From Candidatus Melainabacteria bacterium (GTDB taxonomy: Bacteria; Cyanobacteriota; Vampirovibrionia; Obscuribacterales; Obscuribacteraceae), in the NCBI GenBank assembly GCA_017307165.1, contig JAFKGK010000003.1, positions 620,001-684,000 of the forward strand: a stretch of 64,000 nucleotides of DNA. The letters are read 5' to 3'. Position numbers and translations under genes: made by a program. How positions within the stretch are numbered: position 1 is the stretch's first letter; every line of letters starts with the position of its first letter. Below, one piece after another: positions 34,077 to 43,478 of the stretch. Under the pieces are notes generated by a model. The model was given only the letters and a program-made list of their open reading frames with translations, ran no database searches and was not told the origin of the DNA.

Positions 34077-35801
34077 CTAGAGACCAATAAAATCGGGACC
34101 AGAGCCTTGCGAAGTAGGCTTGACCCGTAGGTTGACCTCGGGACAGACTATTTCGCAGGTACGGCAGTGTACGCAGTTTTCGAGCGACATGCCATGCTTT
34201 TTGAGATCATCTATCACATCGACGCGGTGTACTTCGGCAGTGCAATCCGAGACGCAGGGCGTGTCCTTGCCGAGCTTGTCGTATTTGCTGATGCATTTGA
34301 CACAGGTGTCGGCATTAAACTCGTCGATGTGACGGTTGCCTTCGTGGTATTTGGTGCCCGCAAAAAATACGGCATCGGCGCGACTATAGATCGTGGCCTT
34401 ATCGTATTTGGGCTCGTCGTACTTGGGTTTTACAAAATCAGGAACGATGTGAGTAAAATCAGGCTTGTACTTGATCGGCCCGATATCTAGTTTGCCTTCG
34501 ATAAGCCCAAGTGATCTGATGCCGTCTTTGGTGGCGCCAAGAGGATTTTTGAATCCAATCTTGAGCATACCCATCCAAGGGCTTGACTTGTCGATCGATT
34601 TGACCATGTCGGGCAAATATTGTCCAAGCAATTTGGGATTTTCGATAAAGGCCCAACGGAAATAGCGGTCGTTGTACGACTCTTTGATGACAAAAGAGTC
34701 CTCGAGCTGTTGTTGATAAGGAGCTAGTGCTGCTTCCGACGTGTCACCCTTGATGAGGGCATCAAAAGCAACCTTGGCGCCTACATAGCCGCACTCCATG
34801 GCACGATCGATACCAGCAAGATTTTTGACGTTGAGTACACCCAGCGCATCGCCCAAAAGAATAGCTCCGGGGACGTAAAACTTTTTGGGCAGCGAGTAAT
34901 AACCACCCTCAGGCAACAAGGCCGCGCCGTACTTGAGGAGTTTGCCGCCCTCGATCATTTTCTGGATGAAAGGATGCTTTTTGTAATCCTGCAGCTTTTG
35001 CTGTGGATTCATGTTTGGATCTGCTGAATCGAGCGAGATGACCATGCCGATGGTGAGCTTTTTGTCTTTCATGCCGTAGACAAAACCACCACCAAAGGTG
35101 CCATCGATTAGAGGATAACCTAGCGTATGCCAGACTTTGCCTTCTACATTTTCTGCCTTTTCGTCTAATTGCCAGACTTCTTTGACGCCGACAGACCAGA
35201 TTTGCTGGCAATCGCGGAGCTTGTATTGATCGATGACTTCGCGTGAGATAAAGCCTTTGTCACCAAAGCAAGTGATCTTGCCATAGACATAGTCTTCTTC
35301 GGATTGGGGCTCTTCGGAGACCGATACACCTACTACCTTGCCTTCTTCGAAGGCGACGGAGTGAGCCGCAAAACCAGTGAACAAGTCTACTGTGACATTT
35401 GGCACGTCCTTGGCGAGTGCCTGTACCTGGTTGGCAAGCCAGTTGGTGACGTGGCTCAGAGTAAGGACCAGATAGCCTGTTTTATCAAAGGTCTTAGGAT
35501 AGAGCTTTTTAGGGATATCCCATTTTTTTTCCATGCCGAGCACCGACATATTGGAGTCGTTGCAAACGGCCTCGATGGGCATGCCCTTTTCTTTATAGTC
35601 GGGAAAGATCTTTTGGATCACGTGTGGATTGGAGACAGCACCACTGAGGATGTGCGAGCCAAATTCTTTGCCTTTCTCGAGTATGGCGATCGAAAAATCC
35701 TTGCCGCTGTCCTTTGCCAGCTGCAGGAAACGATACGCAAGAGTGAGATTGGAAGGACTTCCCCCTACCAGGAGAAGATCATATTCAATGCGATCCGACA
35801 A
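34077..35801 (-). CDS. ETF:quinone oxidoreductase with fused ferredoxin tail
   Basis: 574 aa. Takes electrons from reduced ETF and passes them to quinone. FAD motif at the start (LLLVGGSPSNLTLAY, with S and N where GGGPSG is usual) and the second flavin motif GAILLGDALGVLNVKNLAGIDRAM. The tail (about 495-574) has eight cysteines: C500, C503, C516, C520 and C543, C546, C549, C553; the second set is the normal CxxCxxCxxxCP cluster. The start is TTG at 35801 with GAGG upstream, overlapping etfA by 17 bp. It corresponds to FixC fused to FixX. Confidence 0.9.
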   Translation of the reverse strand: MSDRIEYDLLLVGGSPSNLTLAYRFLQLAKDSGKDFSIAILEKGKEFGSHILSGAVSNPHVIQKIFPDYKEKGMPIEAVCNDSNMSVLGMEKKWDIPKKLYPKTFDKTGYLVLTLSHVTNWLANQVQALAKDVPNVTVDLFTGFAAHSVAFEEGKVVGVSVSEEPQSEEDYVYGKITCFGDKGFISREVIDQYKLRDCQQIWSVGVKEVWQLDEKAENVEGKVWHTLGYPLIDGTFGGGFVYGMKDKKLTIGMVISLDSADPNMNPQQKLQDYKKHPFIQKMIEGGKLLKYGAALLPEGGYYSLPKKFYVPGAILLGDALGVLNVKNLAGIDRAMECGYVGAKVAFDALIKGDTSEAALAPYQQQLEDSFVIKESYNDRYFRWAFIENPKLLGQYLPDMVKSIDKSSPWMGMLKIGFKNPLGATKDGIRSLGLIEGKLDIGPIKYKPDFTHIVPDFVKPKYDEPKYDKATIYSRADAVFFAGTKYHEGNRHIDEFNADTCVKCISKYDKLGKDTPCVSDCTAEVHRVDVIDDLKKHGMSLENCVHCRTCEIVCPEVNLRVKPTSQGSGPDFIGL

Positions 35802-36906
35802 CTGCCTCGACCCCCTTACCAGACTTGACTGCCTTGAGCTGCTTTATCATCTCAGAGATGACTTGATTGCAATCACCTACGATACCGTGATGAGCAAATT
35901 TGAAGATTGGACTGTCCGGATCTTTGTTGATGGCAATGATGATGCCGGACTTTGACATGCCTACCCTGTGCTGGATGGCACCAGAGATGCCAGCAGCAAT
36001 GTAGAGCTTGGGACGCACTGTTTTGCCGGTTTGTCCTACTTGATGCTGGTATGGTATCCAGCCCAGATCCACTACTTTGCGCGAGGCGGCCACGGCAGAG
36101 TTTTCAAACTGAGCGGCGAGTTCGCGCAATAGGTCAAAGCCCTCGGGGCCTCCGAGACCAAAGCCGCCGGCTACGATGACATCGGCTTCGGTCAGTTTTA
36201 CACCCTTAGAGATTTCGCGCACCGTATCGGCCACTATCAATCTAAAATCTTCTTGCTTAAGGTTGACGGGGATTGGCGTGATCTTGCCCTGACGATTTGG
36301 ATCCTGTTTGTTGGGCACCATAACTCCGGGTCTGGTGGTGGCCATCTGAGGATTTTTCCAGGGGCCGAGGATACGTGCCTTGAGGCTTTCGCCAAAGCTC
36401 GGTCTGATCGCATAGAGACAGTTGGGATAAAGACCGATCTTGGTTGGATCCACCTTGCTTTTGTGCTCGTAGGGGCCGATGTCGAGTTCGGTGCAATCAG
36501 CAGTCAAACCAGTCTCAAAATGAGCGGCAATGCGTGGCGCCAGATCTCGTCCTGTTGTAGTCGAACCCAACAGACAGGTATGCGGAGGAGCCGAGAGAGA
36601 ATCAAGAAAATCGCAGACGACGCGGCGATATGGGAGGGTGCGATACACATGCAATTCTGGAGAATCAGCAACGAAGACTTCGTCGGCGCCATACTCGATC
36701 AGCCGTTGCGGGATGTCGCCCAGATTGTGGCCCATGATCAAGCACTTAAGGGGCTGTCCCATTTTGTCTGCAAGAATGCGTCCAGCTCCTAGCAATTCCA
36801 GGGTGACGGGTTGCAGATCACCGAGGATTTGCTCGCCGATGACGAGCACATCGCCCTTGGGACAAAACTGCGATACGTCGGGTTGTGTTTCTTGATTGTC
36901 AGTCAT
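35785..36906 (-). CDS. etfA: Electron transfer flavoprotein alpha subunit
   Basis: 373 aa. The N-terminal domain is ETF-like (LLGSTTTGRDLAPRIAAHFETGLTADCTEL). The C-terminal FAD domain has VIVAGGFGLGGPEGFDLL, SRKVVDLGWIPYQHQVGQTGKTVRPKLYIAAGISGAIQHRVGM split across typical motifs, and NKDPDSPIFKFAHHGIVGD. Middle gene of etfB-etfA-ETF-QO. It carries electrons from acyl-CoA or other dehydrogenases to the quinone reductase. Confidence 0.95.
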   Translation of the reverse strand: MTDNQETQPDVSQFCPKGDVLVIGEQILGDLQPVTLELLGAGRILADKMGQPLKCLIMGHNLGDIPQRLIEYGADEVFVADSPELHVYRTLPYRRVVCDFLDSLSAPPHTCLLGSTTTGRDLAPRIAAHFETGLTADCTELDIGPYEHKSKVDPTKIGLYPNCLYAIRPSFGESLKARILGPWKNPQMATTRPGVMVPNKQDPNRQGKITPIPVNLKQEDFRLIVADTVREISKGVKLTEADVIVAGGFGLGGPEGFDLLRELAAQFENSAVAASRKVVDLGWIPYQHQVGQTGKTVRPKLYIAAGISGAIQHRVGMSKSGIIIAINKDPDSPIFKFAHHGIVGDCNQVISEMIKQLKAVKSGKGVEAVVGSH

Positions 36907-36946
36907 TTTGAAAGATTTCCGTGTGTTTTCGTTGTCAGAGGGCTGT

Positions 36947-37780
36947 TTAGACTGTCATAAATTGAGCTAGGTTAGTCTCTTTTACTACGTCTTTGACCAG
37001 ATGATCGATGGACTGACCTTCGTGCATCCTGCAATTACCGCCGATTTCTCCTACTTTTTCGGTGGCGGCGACGATGGTGGGCGATCCTTTTAGACCTGTG
37101 CGTTCTGGGTCAGCTCCCACCAGATCTAGATCTACAGTGTGGATGTATTTTTTAAGCTCTTCTTCGTTGCGAGCCAGCCTCTGGACGCGCCAGGCGCCTC
37201 TAAATGACTTGTATTCGAGGGGATGGTAGCTATTGGCAACAGTGATGAGCAATGGCATTTCGCTCACGACCTTTTGATAGCCGCCTTCTATGATACGTCG
37301 ACCGTGGACCTTGTTGCCTTCGATCGAGAAATCCTCGCAATAGGTTATTTGGGGCAATCCCATGCGCTCTGCCAACTGCGGGCCAACCTGCGCGGTGTCG
37401 CCGTCGGTGGTTTGTAAGCCGCAAAAGACCAGGTCAGGCTTGCCTACGTGAGCCACAGTCTTAAACAGAGCAAAGGCAGTAGCGAGAGTATCAGAGGCAG
37501 CCAAGCGACGGTCGGAAAGCAAATAAGCGTCATCGACGCCATGCTCCAGACACTCGAGCAGGATCTCGACGGCGGGCGGCGGCCCCATGGAGATAGCGCT
37601 AACCTTGCCGCCATAATTTTTTTTTGCATGCAGTGCTGCTTGCAGCGCAAAGCGGTCAAAGGGATTGAGCATGCGCTTGGCTTTTGCTCTGTCGATCGTA
37701 CCGTCCGGGTTGATACCAGCTTTGGAACCCTGGTCGGGGACTTGTTTTACGAGAACGAATATATTTAATCCAGAGGACAT
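36947..37780 (-). CDS. etfB: Electron transfer flavoprotein beta subunit
   Basis: 277 aa, first gene of the etf operon. IFVLVKQVPDQGSKAGI and LNPFDRFALQAALHAKK at the start; GLQTTDGDTAQVGPQLAERMGLPQITYCE in the middle, the signature region for AMP/FAD binding. Length and FixA-like features suit either a conventional or a bifurcating ETF; sequence alone does not decide. Confidence 0.95.
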   Translation of the reverse strand: MSSGLNIFVLVKQVPDQGSKAGINPDGTIDRAKAKRMLNPFDRFALQAALHAKKNYGGKVSAISMGPPPAVEILLECLEHGVDDAYLLSDRRLAASDTLATAFALFKTVAHVGKPDLVFCGLQTTDGDTAQVGPQLAERMGLPQITYCEDFSIEGNKVHGRRIIEGGYQKVVSEMPLLITVANSYHPLEYKSFRGAWRVQRLARNEEELKKYIHTVDLDLVGADPERTGLKGSPTIVAATEKVGEIGGNCRMHEGQSIDHLVKDVVKETNLAQFMTV

Positions 37781-37826
37781 CTGATCTTTCTTGCCTGCTT
37801 GCCTGAGAAACGTGACACCAAATTTT

Positions 37827-37841
37827 ACCTATAACATAGGT
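37827..37841. promoter_or_regulatory. Inverted repeat upstream of etfB, possible operator
   Basis: ACCTAT-AAC-ATAGGT, perfect 6-bp arms, about 50 bases upstream of the etfB start and between it and the divergent DUF885 gene. On the minus strand TTGACC overlaps its edge. Confidence 0.35.
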
Positions 37842-38002
37842 CAATTGCAGGTAGTTTGACTCTTTATTTCCTCTGGACCATCATTCTCAATTGTTTCTTT
37901 ATTCTGGATCAGATATAAACTTTCTTTCAAAATAGCGTCAGCCCTTGCCATCGCCGATTATTTGCAAATTTTGGCGAAGGCAGGCATCTCAAGAGGTCTG
38001 TT

Positions 38003-39811
38003 ATGCATCGCTTTACATTAAGAACCGCTTTACTGATCGGTCTTATCTCGACGCTATTGCTAAATCCGACTTTGCCAGTTGGTGCAAATGACTCTCAAGG
38101 GTTTTATGACAAATCTTTCGAAAATGCTTTCTTTGATGAGGTCTTTGCCTTTTATCCGACCTGGGGGTTGCAATCAGGATTTCACAAATACGATGAGGCC
38201 ATGGAGAGTCTCGATCAAAAGCGGATCGATGCCTTTAAAGACAAGTTAAAGGCCTACGATAAGCAGATAGATGTACGCCTTGGACAATCCCTTGCCATGG
38301 CCGATCGGCACGACCTAATGCTGATGAAAGGCTGGGTTCAAGGGCAAATTTTGGAATGGGACACGATCAAGATGTATGCCAGAGATCCTGATCGATATCC
38401 GAGCCAGTTGGCTGACTCGGTCTTTAGTGTCGTCAAAAGAGACTTTGCTCCTCTCGATGATCGCATGCGCATGGCGCTTGCCAGACTCAAAACCGGACTG
38501 AGTCTCTTAGATCAGGCTAAGGCAAATATATTGCCTCAACAGGTCCCTCCCATCTATGTCGATATTGCCCTCGAGCAGATACAGGGGACGCGTGACCTAT
38601 TAGCCGACACCATCCCCAAGGCTTTTGCGGGGGTGAAAGACCAGAAATTGCAAGATGAGTATCATGCAGTCAATCTCAAAGTTATTTCAAAGTTGGACGA
38701 GTATCGCGAATGGCTTAAAAATGTAATCAAGCCGCAGGCCAATGGCAATTGGGCTATCGGTGCCCCAAATTATTCGCTCAAGCTGCACAATGATGAAATG
38801 ATCGATGAGGATCTAGACAAGATCTTGCACGATGGATATGACGAATTGCATCGACTGCAAAAGCAATTTAAGGACTGCGCCATGAGGCTGGCAGCTCTGG
38901 AAGGCAAGATGAAAGATATAGATGAAAACTCGATCTTTGCTAACATTTCCAGCGATCATCCTAAACCGCAAGACCTGGTATCAGCGACACAAGGCGTTCT
39001 ACAAAAGCTGGCAACATTTGTCTCTGAGCACGATATCGCCACTGTGCCGGCAGAGCACGGGGTGACCGTTGCCGAAAGCCCTTCGTATCTGCGAGCGATT
39101 ACATTTGCTTCGATGGACACTCCTGGCCCCTACGAAACTCGTGCCAAAGAGGCATTTTATTATGTAACTCCACCAGAGCCCGAGGGCAAGTGGGATAAGC
39201 AAAAAATTGAAGAGCATATGCGCTTCTTTTCCTATCCTGATCTCATCAACACCTCGGTCCATGAGGCATATCCTGGTCATTATCTGCAATTTCTCCAGAT
39301 AAAAAATGCCAGGAGCAAAACGCGCAAATTGTTGGGTTGTAGCTCAAACGCCGAAGGTTGGGCGCATTATTGCGAGGAAATGATGCTGGATCAGGGCCTG
39401 GGACATGATGCGGACAATAAGAAAATCCTGGCCGCTCGTATGGTCCAGATTCATGATGCCTTGCTACGCGCTTGCAGATATATCGTTGGGATAGAGATGC
39501 ATACGCGCGGTATGAGCTATGAATCGGCAAAGCAGTTTTTTATCAAAGAGGGCTTCATGGAGAGTGCCAATGCCGAACGTGAAACAAAGCGTGGGACCAA
39601 GGACCCTACATATCTCGTTTATACTCTCGGCAAACTGCGTATCATCAAATTGCGGACGGCCTATATGAAGGCATTTCCTGATGCGGATCTCAAAAAATTT
39701 CATGACAAATTTCTCGCAACTGGCTTTGCGCCATTATGCATAGTCGAAGCCGAGATGCTTGCTCCACAAACAGAGCAAGCATCAGTAAAAAGCAAGGAGC
39801 AACATAAATGA
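38003..39811 (+). CDS. DUF885 family exported metallopeptidase-like protein
   Basis: 602 aa with a signal peptide (TLRTALLIGLISTLLLNPTLPVGA). The zinc motif is H420-E421-AYPG-H426, followed by EGWAHYCEEMMLDQG about 30 residues on. These are the hallmark of DUF885 proteins, thought to be peptidases. AGAGG precedes the ATG. The stop overlaps the next gene by 4 bp (ATGA). Substrate unknown; exported, so perhaps nutrient peptides. Confidence 0.88.
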   Translation: MHRFTLRTALLIGLISTLLLNPTLPVGANDSQGFYDKSFENAFFDEVFAFYPTWGLQSGFHKYDEAMESLDQKRIDAFKDKLKAYDKQIDVRLGQSLAMADRHDLMLMKGWVQGQILEWDTIKMYARDPDRYPSQLADSVFSVVKRDFAPLDDRMRMALARLKTGLSLLDQAKANILPQQVPPIYVDIALEQIQGTRDLLADTIPKAFAGVKDQKLQDEYHAVNLKVISKLDEYREWLKNVIKPQANGNWAIGAPNYSLKLHNDEMIDEDLDKILHDGYDELHRLQKQFKDCAMRLAALEGKMKDIDENSIFANISSDHPKPQDLVSATQGVLQKLATFVSEHDIATVPAEHGVTVAESPSYLRAITFASMDTPGPYETRAKEAFYYVTPPEPEGKWDKQKIEEHMRFFSYPDLINTSVHEAYPGHYLQFLQIKNARSKTRKLLGCSSNAEGWAHYCEEMMLDQGLGHDADNKKILAARMVQIHDALLRACRYIVGIEMHTRGMSYESAKQFFIKEGFMESANAERETKRGTKDPTYLVYTLGKLRIIKLRTAYMKAFPDADLKKFHDKFLATGFAPLCIVEAEMLAPQTEQASVKSKEQHK

Positions 39812-40290
39812 AGGTCAAGCAGAATTTACTCGGTATCCCTACCCAGGCGATTTTTCTAATGCTAACGCTAATGCTGATAGTCCTGGCATCCGCTCAGCTG
39901 CCCCTGGCTTTTGCCGAAGGGCGTAGTGGATTGATCTTTCTCAAAGATTACAAGGCTGCCTCTCAGATGGCTATCAAAAACAACAAATACCTGCTCGTCG
40001 ATGTCTACACTGATTGGTGTGGATGGTGTACCAAGCTGGACCAGGATGTTTTTACCGAGCCCAAGCTAGTGCAGTATCTGCAAGACAATTTTGTCGTGGT
40101 CAAGCTCAATCCAGAGATCAGCGCAGATAACGCTGAGTTTGCCGATAAATATGACGTTCAGTCTTTTCCCTGTGCCGTAGTCTTTGATCCTGCAGGTAAA
40201 AAACTAGGCAAGATCCGTGGCTATAAAGAAGCGCCTGACTATAAGCAGGCGCTCGAGGCTCTCGTCAATGGGCGGACAAAAACTAATTGA
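39808..40290 (+). CDS. Exported thioredoxin-fold protein
   Basis: 160 aa with an N-terminal helix (about 13-34) that is either a signal peptide or an anchor. The thioredoxin domain has VDVYTDWCGWCTKLD with the redox pair C71/C74 and cis-proline in SFPCAVVFD. It resembles the DsbD-gamma/thioredoxin_7 group. Coupled to the DUF885 peptidase by a 4-bp overlap, so it may keep that protein or another exported one reduced. Confidence 0.85.
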   Translation: MKVKQNLLGIPTQAIFLMLTLMLIVLASAQLPLAFAEGRSGLIFLKDYKAASQMAIKNNKYLLVDVYTDWCGWCTKLDQDVFTEPKLVQYLQDNFVVVKLNPEISADNAEFADKYDVQSFPCAVVFDPAGKKLGKIRGYKEAPDYKQALEALVNGRTKTN

Positions 40291-40308
40291 TACAGTTTTG
40301 TGGCTTTA

Positions 40309-40665
40309 TCAGCTGGCCTGTGGCTTATGCATCAAGTCATACATATTGTCCAGAGCGAGAGGCCCATTGCCGCATTTGCGGATGTAATCCCTTGCAAGTT
40401 CGCGAATGCATTCGATGTTTTTGAGGTTTGGCATAAAGCCATAGCGCATGCTCTTGCTCGACGACAGCAAATGTCTGACGAATCTCAGGCCATGATCGGT
40501 AATCTCGAGATTTTCCGGACCGCCGGAGCCCATCATTATCGACTCTACAATGGTGTTCTCGATGGCTTTTTCTACTGATTGAGCGAGAGAGAAAGCATCC
40601 ATTTGTTTTTGAAATGGCATTGCTGCAGGTTCGATACTTTCATATGACGCTGGATCGAAATTCAT
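40309..40665 (-). CDS. Small hypothetical protein
   Basis: 118 aa, ATG with GAGG eleven bases upstream. Mostly helical, no signal peptide or membrane helix, no recognised motif (SVEKAIENTIVESIMMGSGGPENLEITDHGLRFVRHLL). It converges on the thioredoxin-like gene. Read as real because no better frame occupies the stretch. Confidence 0.5.
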   Translation of the reverse strand: MNFDPASYESIEPAAMPFQKQMDAFSLAQSVEKAIENTIVESIMMGSGGPENLEITDHGLRFVRHLLSSSKSMRYGFMPNLKNIECIRELARDYIRKCGNGPLALDNMYDLMHKPQAS

Positions 40666-40839
40666 TTACTTGTAAGCCTCAAATAATAAAGAAATTGTTC
40701 ACGCCTCCAATCTAAGTGTCGCGCAACGTCTTGGCAACTAAACTGCCGTTAAGCCTGTATATCCAATCGGAAAAACCTGCCAACAATGGCCGTTTCAAAG
40801 CCTTTAGCTTCTCTTCATCACATTTTTTCTATAAGTAAA

Positions 40840-40890
40840 GTAAAGTTGAGAGCCTAGTAAAGTTGAGTGCCTAGAAAAATTGAGAGCTCA
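40840..40890. repeat. Three 17-bp imperfect tandem repeats upstream of tdh
   Basis: GTAAAGTTGAGAGCCTA, GTAAAGTTGAGTGCCTA and GAAAAATTGAGAGCTCA, back to back, with a partial fourth copy (GAAAAGTGC). They end about 60 bases before the tdh start and may be regulator sites or simple slippage. Confidence 0.65.
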
Positions 40891-40950
40891 GAAAAGTGCT
40901 AAATCAGCGCTCTCACAAAATCGGCTCTCTTGTAAGTAGAGGATAAGCAA

Positions 40951-42159
40951 TTGGCTTCAGCCGTCGTCAACAAATCGGATAAGACCAGGTCCAATACCGA
41001 TGGGACCATGCAGTGCCTGATCAAAGAGGATCTCGACAAAAACGGTCTGACATATGTAAATGATCACGCCCAGCCCCAGACCAATCTGGATGAGGTCAAG
41101 ATCAAAGTCCTCGCCACTGCGGTATGCGGTACGGACAAGAGCATCTATACATCCAGCACCAATGATGGTATCCGGACGGAAATGCAGAGGTATTTGCAAG
41201 ACCAACCCTACAAGCCGATTTTGGTCGGGCATGAGTTTTGCGGTATTGTACAGGAAGTCGGAGAGGGTGCCAGAGCCGCGAGCGCTTCTGCTCCCGAGCA
41301 CTTGCGTCTCGAAGTCGGTGATTACGTAACAGCCGAGATGCATCTGGCATGCGGGCACTGCCATCTGTGCCGCACCGGCAACGAGCATATCTGTACGTCG
41401 GTCAAGGTCAAGGGTGTGCATCTGGATGGATGCTTTGCACAATATGTCACTGTGCCCTACAAAAATGCGATCATGCTCGGCAAGGGCGGCGACACCAAGA
41501 TTATTCCGCCCAAGATAGGTGCTTTTCTCGATGCCTTTGGCAATGCCGTGCATACAGTGTCAGAAGCCGACGTGCGTGGCAAATCAGTCGCTATCCTCGG
41601 GGCGGGTCCTCTCGGTTTGATGGCCGCAGCTCTTTGCCGTGATTTTGGTGCGTCTCGCATCTATTTGACCGAGGCCGCCGATCTCGATCGTCGTTTTACC
41701 TTGGCCAAGGAGTTTGGTGTCAATCATTGCATCGACGTCAACAACGGATCCAACGAGCTCTATCGTGCCGTCGAACTCAATGAGACTGGTGCCAATGGTG
41801 TCGACGTGGTGCTCGAGATGTCGGGCTCGCCCATGGCATACAACGATGCCTTTAAAATAGTGCGCAATGGTGGCCTGGTCATACTGCTTGGTATTGCACG
41901 CAAACCACTCAATGGTTTTGATATCGCTAATGGTGTCATCTGGAAAGGTGTGACAGTCAAAGGCATCTTTGGGCGTCGGATGTTTGATACATGGGAGACC
42001 ATGCTCAGGCTGCTCAAAAATGACAATACCGGGCTTAAAGAGCGGATATCCAAAGTAGTCATGGACACTCCCTTCAAGCTTGCTGATTATCAAAAAGCAT
42101 TCGAATTGCTTGTGTCTGGCAAAGAGATGAAGCTCGTCTTTGATCCACAAGCACAGTAA
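40951..42159 (+). CDS. tdh: L-threonine 3-dehydrogenase
   Basis: 402 aa, TTG start with AGAGGA upstream. Zinc alcohol-dehydrogenase fold: ATAVCGTDKSIY (catalytic Cys), VGHEFCGIVQEVG, the structural zinc set CGHCHLCRTGNEHIC, and the NAD motif VAILGAGPLGLMAAAL. It oxidises threonine to 2-amino-3-ketobutyrate. The next gene is kbl, the partner enzyme, so the assignment as Tdh and not another alcohol dehydrogenase is well supported. Confidence 0.92.
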   Translation: MASAVVNKSDKTRSNTDGTMQCLIKEDLDKNGLTYVNDHAQPQTNLDEVKIKVLATAVCGTDKSIYTSSTNDGIRTEMQRYLQDQPYKPILVGHEFCGIVQEVGEGARAASASAPEHLRLEVGDYVTAEMHLACGHCHLCRTGNEHICTSVKVKGVHLDGCFAQYVTVPYKNAIMLGKGGDTKIIPPKIGAFLDAFGNAVHTVSEADVRGKSVAILGAGPLGLMAAALCRDFGASRIYLTEAADLDRRFTLAKEFGVNHCIDVNNGSNELYRAVELNETGANGVDVVLEMSGSPMAYNDAFKIVRNGGLVILLGIARKPLNGFDIANGVIWKGVTVKGIFGRRMFDTWETMLRLLKNDNTGLKERISKVVMDTPFKLADYQKAFELLVSGKEMKLVFDPQAQ

Positions 42160-42198
42160 ATCAGAAGATCAAGCACAGATTATCAAACAGAGGAAAAC

Positions 42199-43461
42199 AT
42201 GAGTCAGACCAAGACCAAGAGGATGGGCACCAAGGCCCTCTATCAGGCTCTCGATCAAGAATTGAGGCTGGCACGCGAAAACAAGACATACAAAGTCGAA
42301 GTGCCGGTCGACAGCTGGCAAAATGGAGTAGTGACTGCTGCTGGGCGCAAGCAAGTAATGCTGGCATCAAACAACTATCTCGGTCTGGCCAACCATCCGC
42401 GCATACAAGAAGCAGCACGCAAAGGACTGCAGGAGCACGGTTATGGCCTCGCCTCCGTGAGGTTTATCTGCGGCACGCAAAAAATCCATCTCCAACTCGA
42501 AGAAGCTATAGCTAGATTTCTCGGGACCGAGGCAGCCATCTTGCACAGTTCGTGTTTTGCTGCCAACGAAGCTTTTTTTACAGCTTTGTTTTCTGCTGAC
42601 TTTGGTGAAACCGGTTATCGTGACGTGATCTACTCCGATCAGCTTAATCACGCCAGTATCATAGACGGTATCAGACTTTCGCGTATCGCAGTCAAGACCA
42701 CTGATTCGCGTGCATACAAGCACAACGATATGCTGGATCTCGAGCGCTATATCAATATGGATCAGGCTGATCAAGATAGAGATTATCGATTGTCTGTCAT
42801 TGCTACCGATGGCGTATTTAGCATGGAAGGCGATTACGCTCGCCTCGACAAATTTGTTGAGCTTGCCAAAAAGTCTGATAGTTTGCTCTTTGTCGATGAG
42901 TCGCATTCTACAGGTGTACTAGGTGCGACCGGACGTGGTACCCCCGAGCATTGTGGCGTGCACGGCAAGATCGATGTGATTACAGGCACCCTGGGCAAGG
43001 CCCTGGGCGGAGCTGCTGGTGGATTTATCGCAGGCAAGAAAGCTCTAGTGGACTTTATGCGTCAAAAATCCCGCCCCTACACTTTCTCTAATTCTTTGCC
43101 TCCTTCGATCGTTTGTGCCAGTCTCGAAGCAATCAAAATGCTCGAAGAGGACAATCATTTGGTCGAGAAACTGAGGCAAAACACTCAGTATTTCCGCAAG
43201 GAGATCAAGAGATTGGGCTTTACGATCCTCGAAGGCGAGCACCCGATTGTGCCGGTAATGGTTCAAGAAGCTTCCACTGCCATGGACATGTCTGGCCATT
43301 TGCTCGACGAAGGCGTTTATGTCCGCGGACTCTGGTATCCAGTGGTGCCTCGTGGAGAGGCTCGTCTCCGTGTGCAGATTTCGGCTGCTCACGAAGTCGA
43401 AGATCTGGACAAGGCTCTGGACGCTTTTAAAAAGGTCGGCAAGCGCCAAGGCGTGATCTAA
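42199..43461 (+). CDS. kbl: Glycine C-acetyltransferase (2-amino-3-ketobutyrate CoA ligase)
   Basis: 420 aa PLP enzyme of the alpha-oxoamine synthase family. [51 protein letters not shown] and the PLP lysine K267 in [14 protein letters not shown]. It splits 2-amino-3-ketobutyrate into glycine and acetyl-CoA. It lies 39 bases after tdh, giving a complete threonine-to-glycine pathway. Confidence 0.94.
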   Translation: MSQTKTKRMGTKALYQALDQELRLARENKTYKVEVPVDSWQNGVVTAAGRKQVMLASNNYLGLANHPRIQEAARKGLQEHGYGLASVRFICGTQKIHLQLEEAIARFLGTEAAILHSSCFAANEAFFTALFSADFGETGYRDVIYSDQLNHASIIDGIRLSRIAVKTTDSRAYKHNDMLDLERYINMDQADQDRDYRLSVIATDGVFSMEGDYARLDKFVELAKKSDSLLFVDESHSTGVLGATGRGTPEHCGVHGKIDVITGTLGKALGGAAGGFIAGKKALVDFMRQKSRPYTFSNSLPPSIVCASLEAIKMLEEDNHLVEKLRQNTQYFRKEIKRLGFTILEGEHPIVPVMVQEASTAMDMSGHLLDEGVYVRGLWYPVVPRGEARLRVQISAAHEVEDLDKALDAFKKVGKRQGVI

Positions 43462-43478
43462 AGATCAAATAGCCATCT

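Noticed and set aside
25994..40890. CRISPR arrays
   Set aside because: The tandem repeats are back to back or very short, without spacers, and no cas gene is present.
40666..40950. Glycine or threonine riboswitch before tdh
   Set aside because: No paired aptamer core was seen; only 17-bp tandem repeats.
40957..41553. 198-codon minus-strand frame opposite tdh
   Set aside because: The plus-strand product has all zinc and NAD motifs of Tdh.
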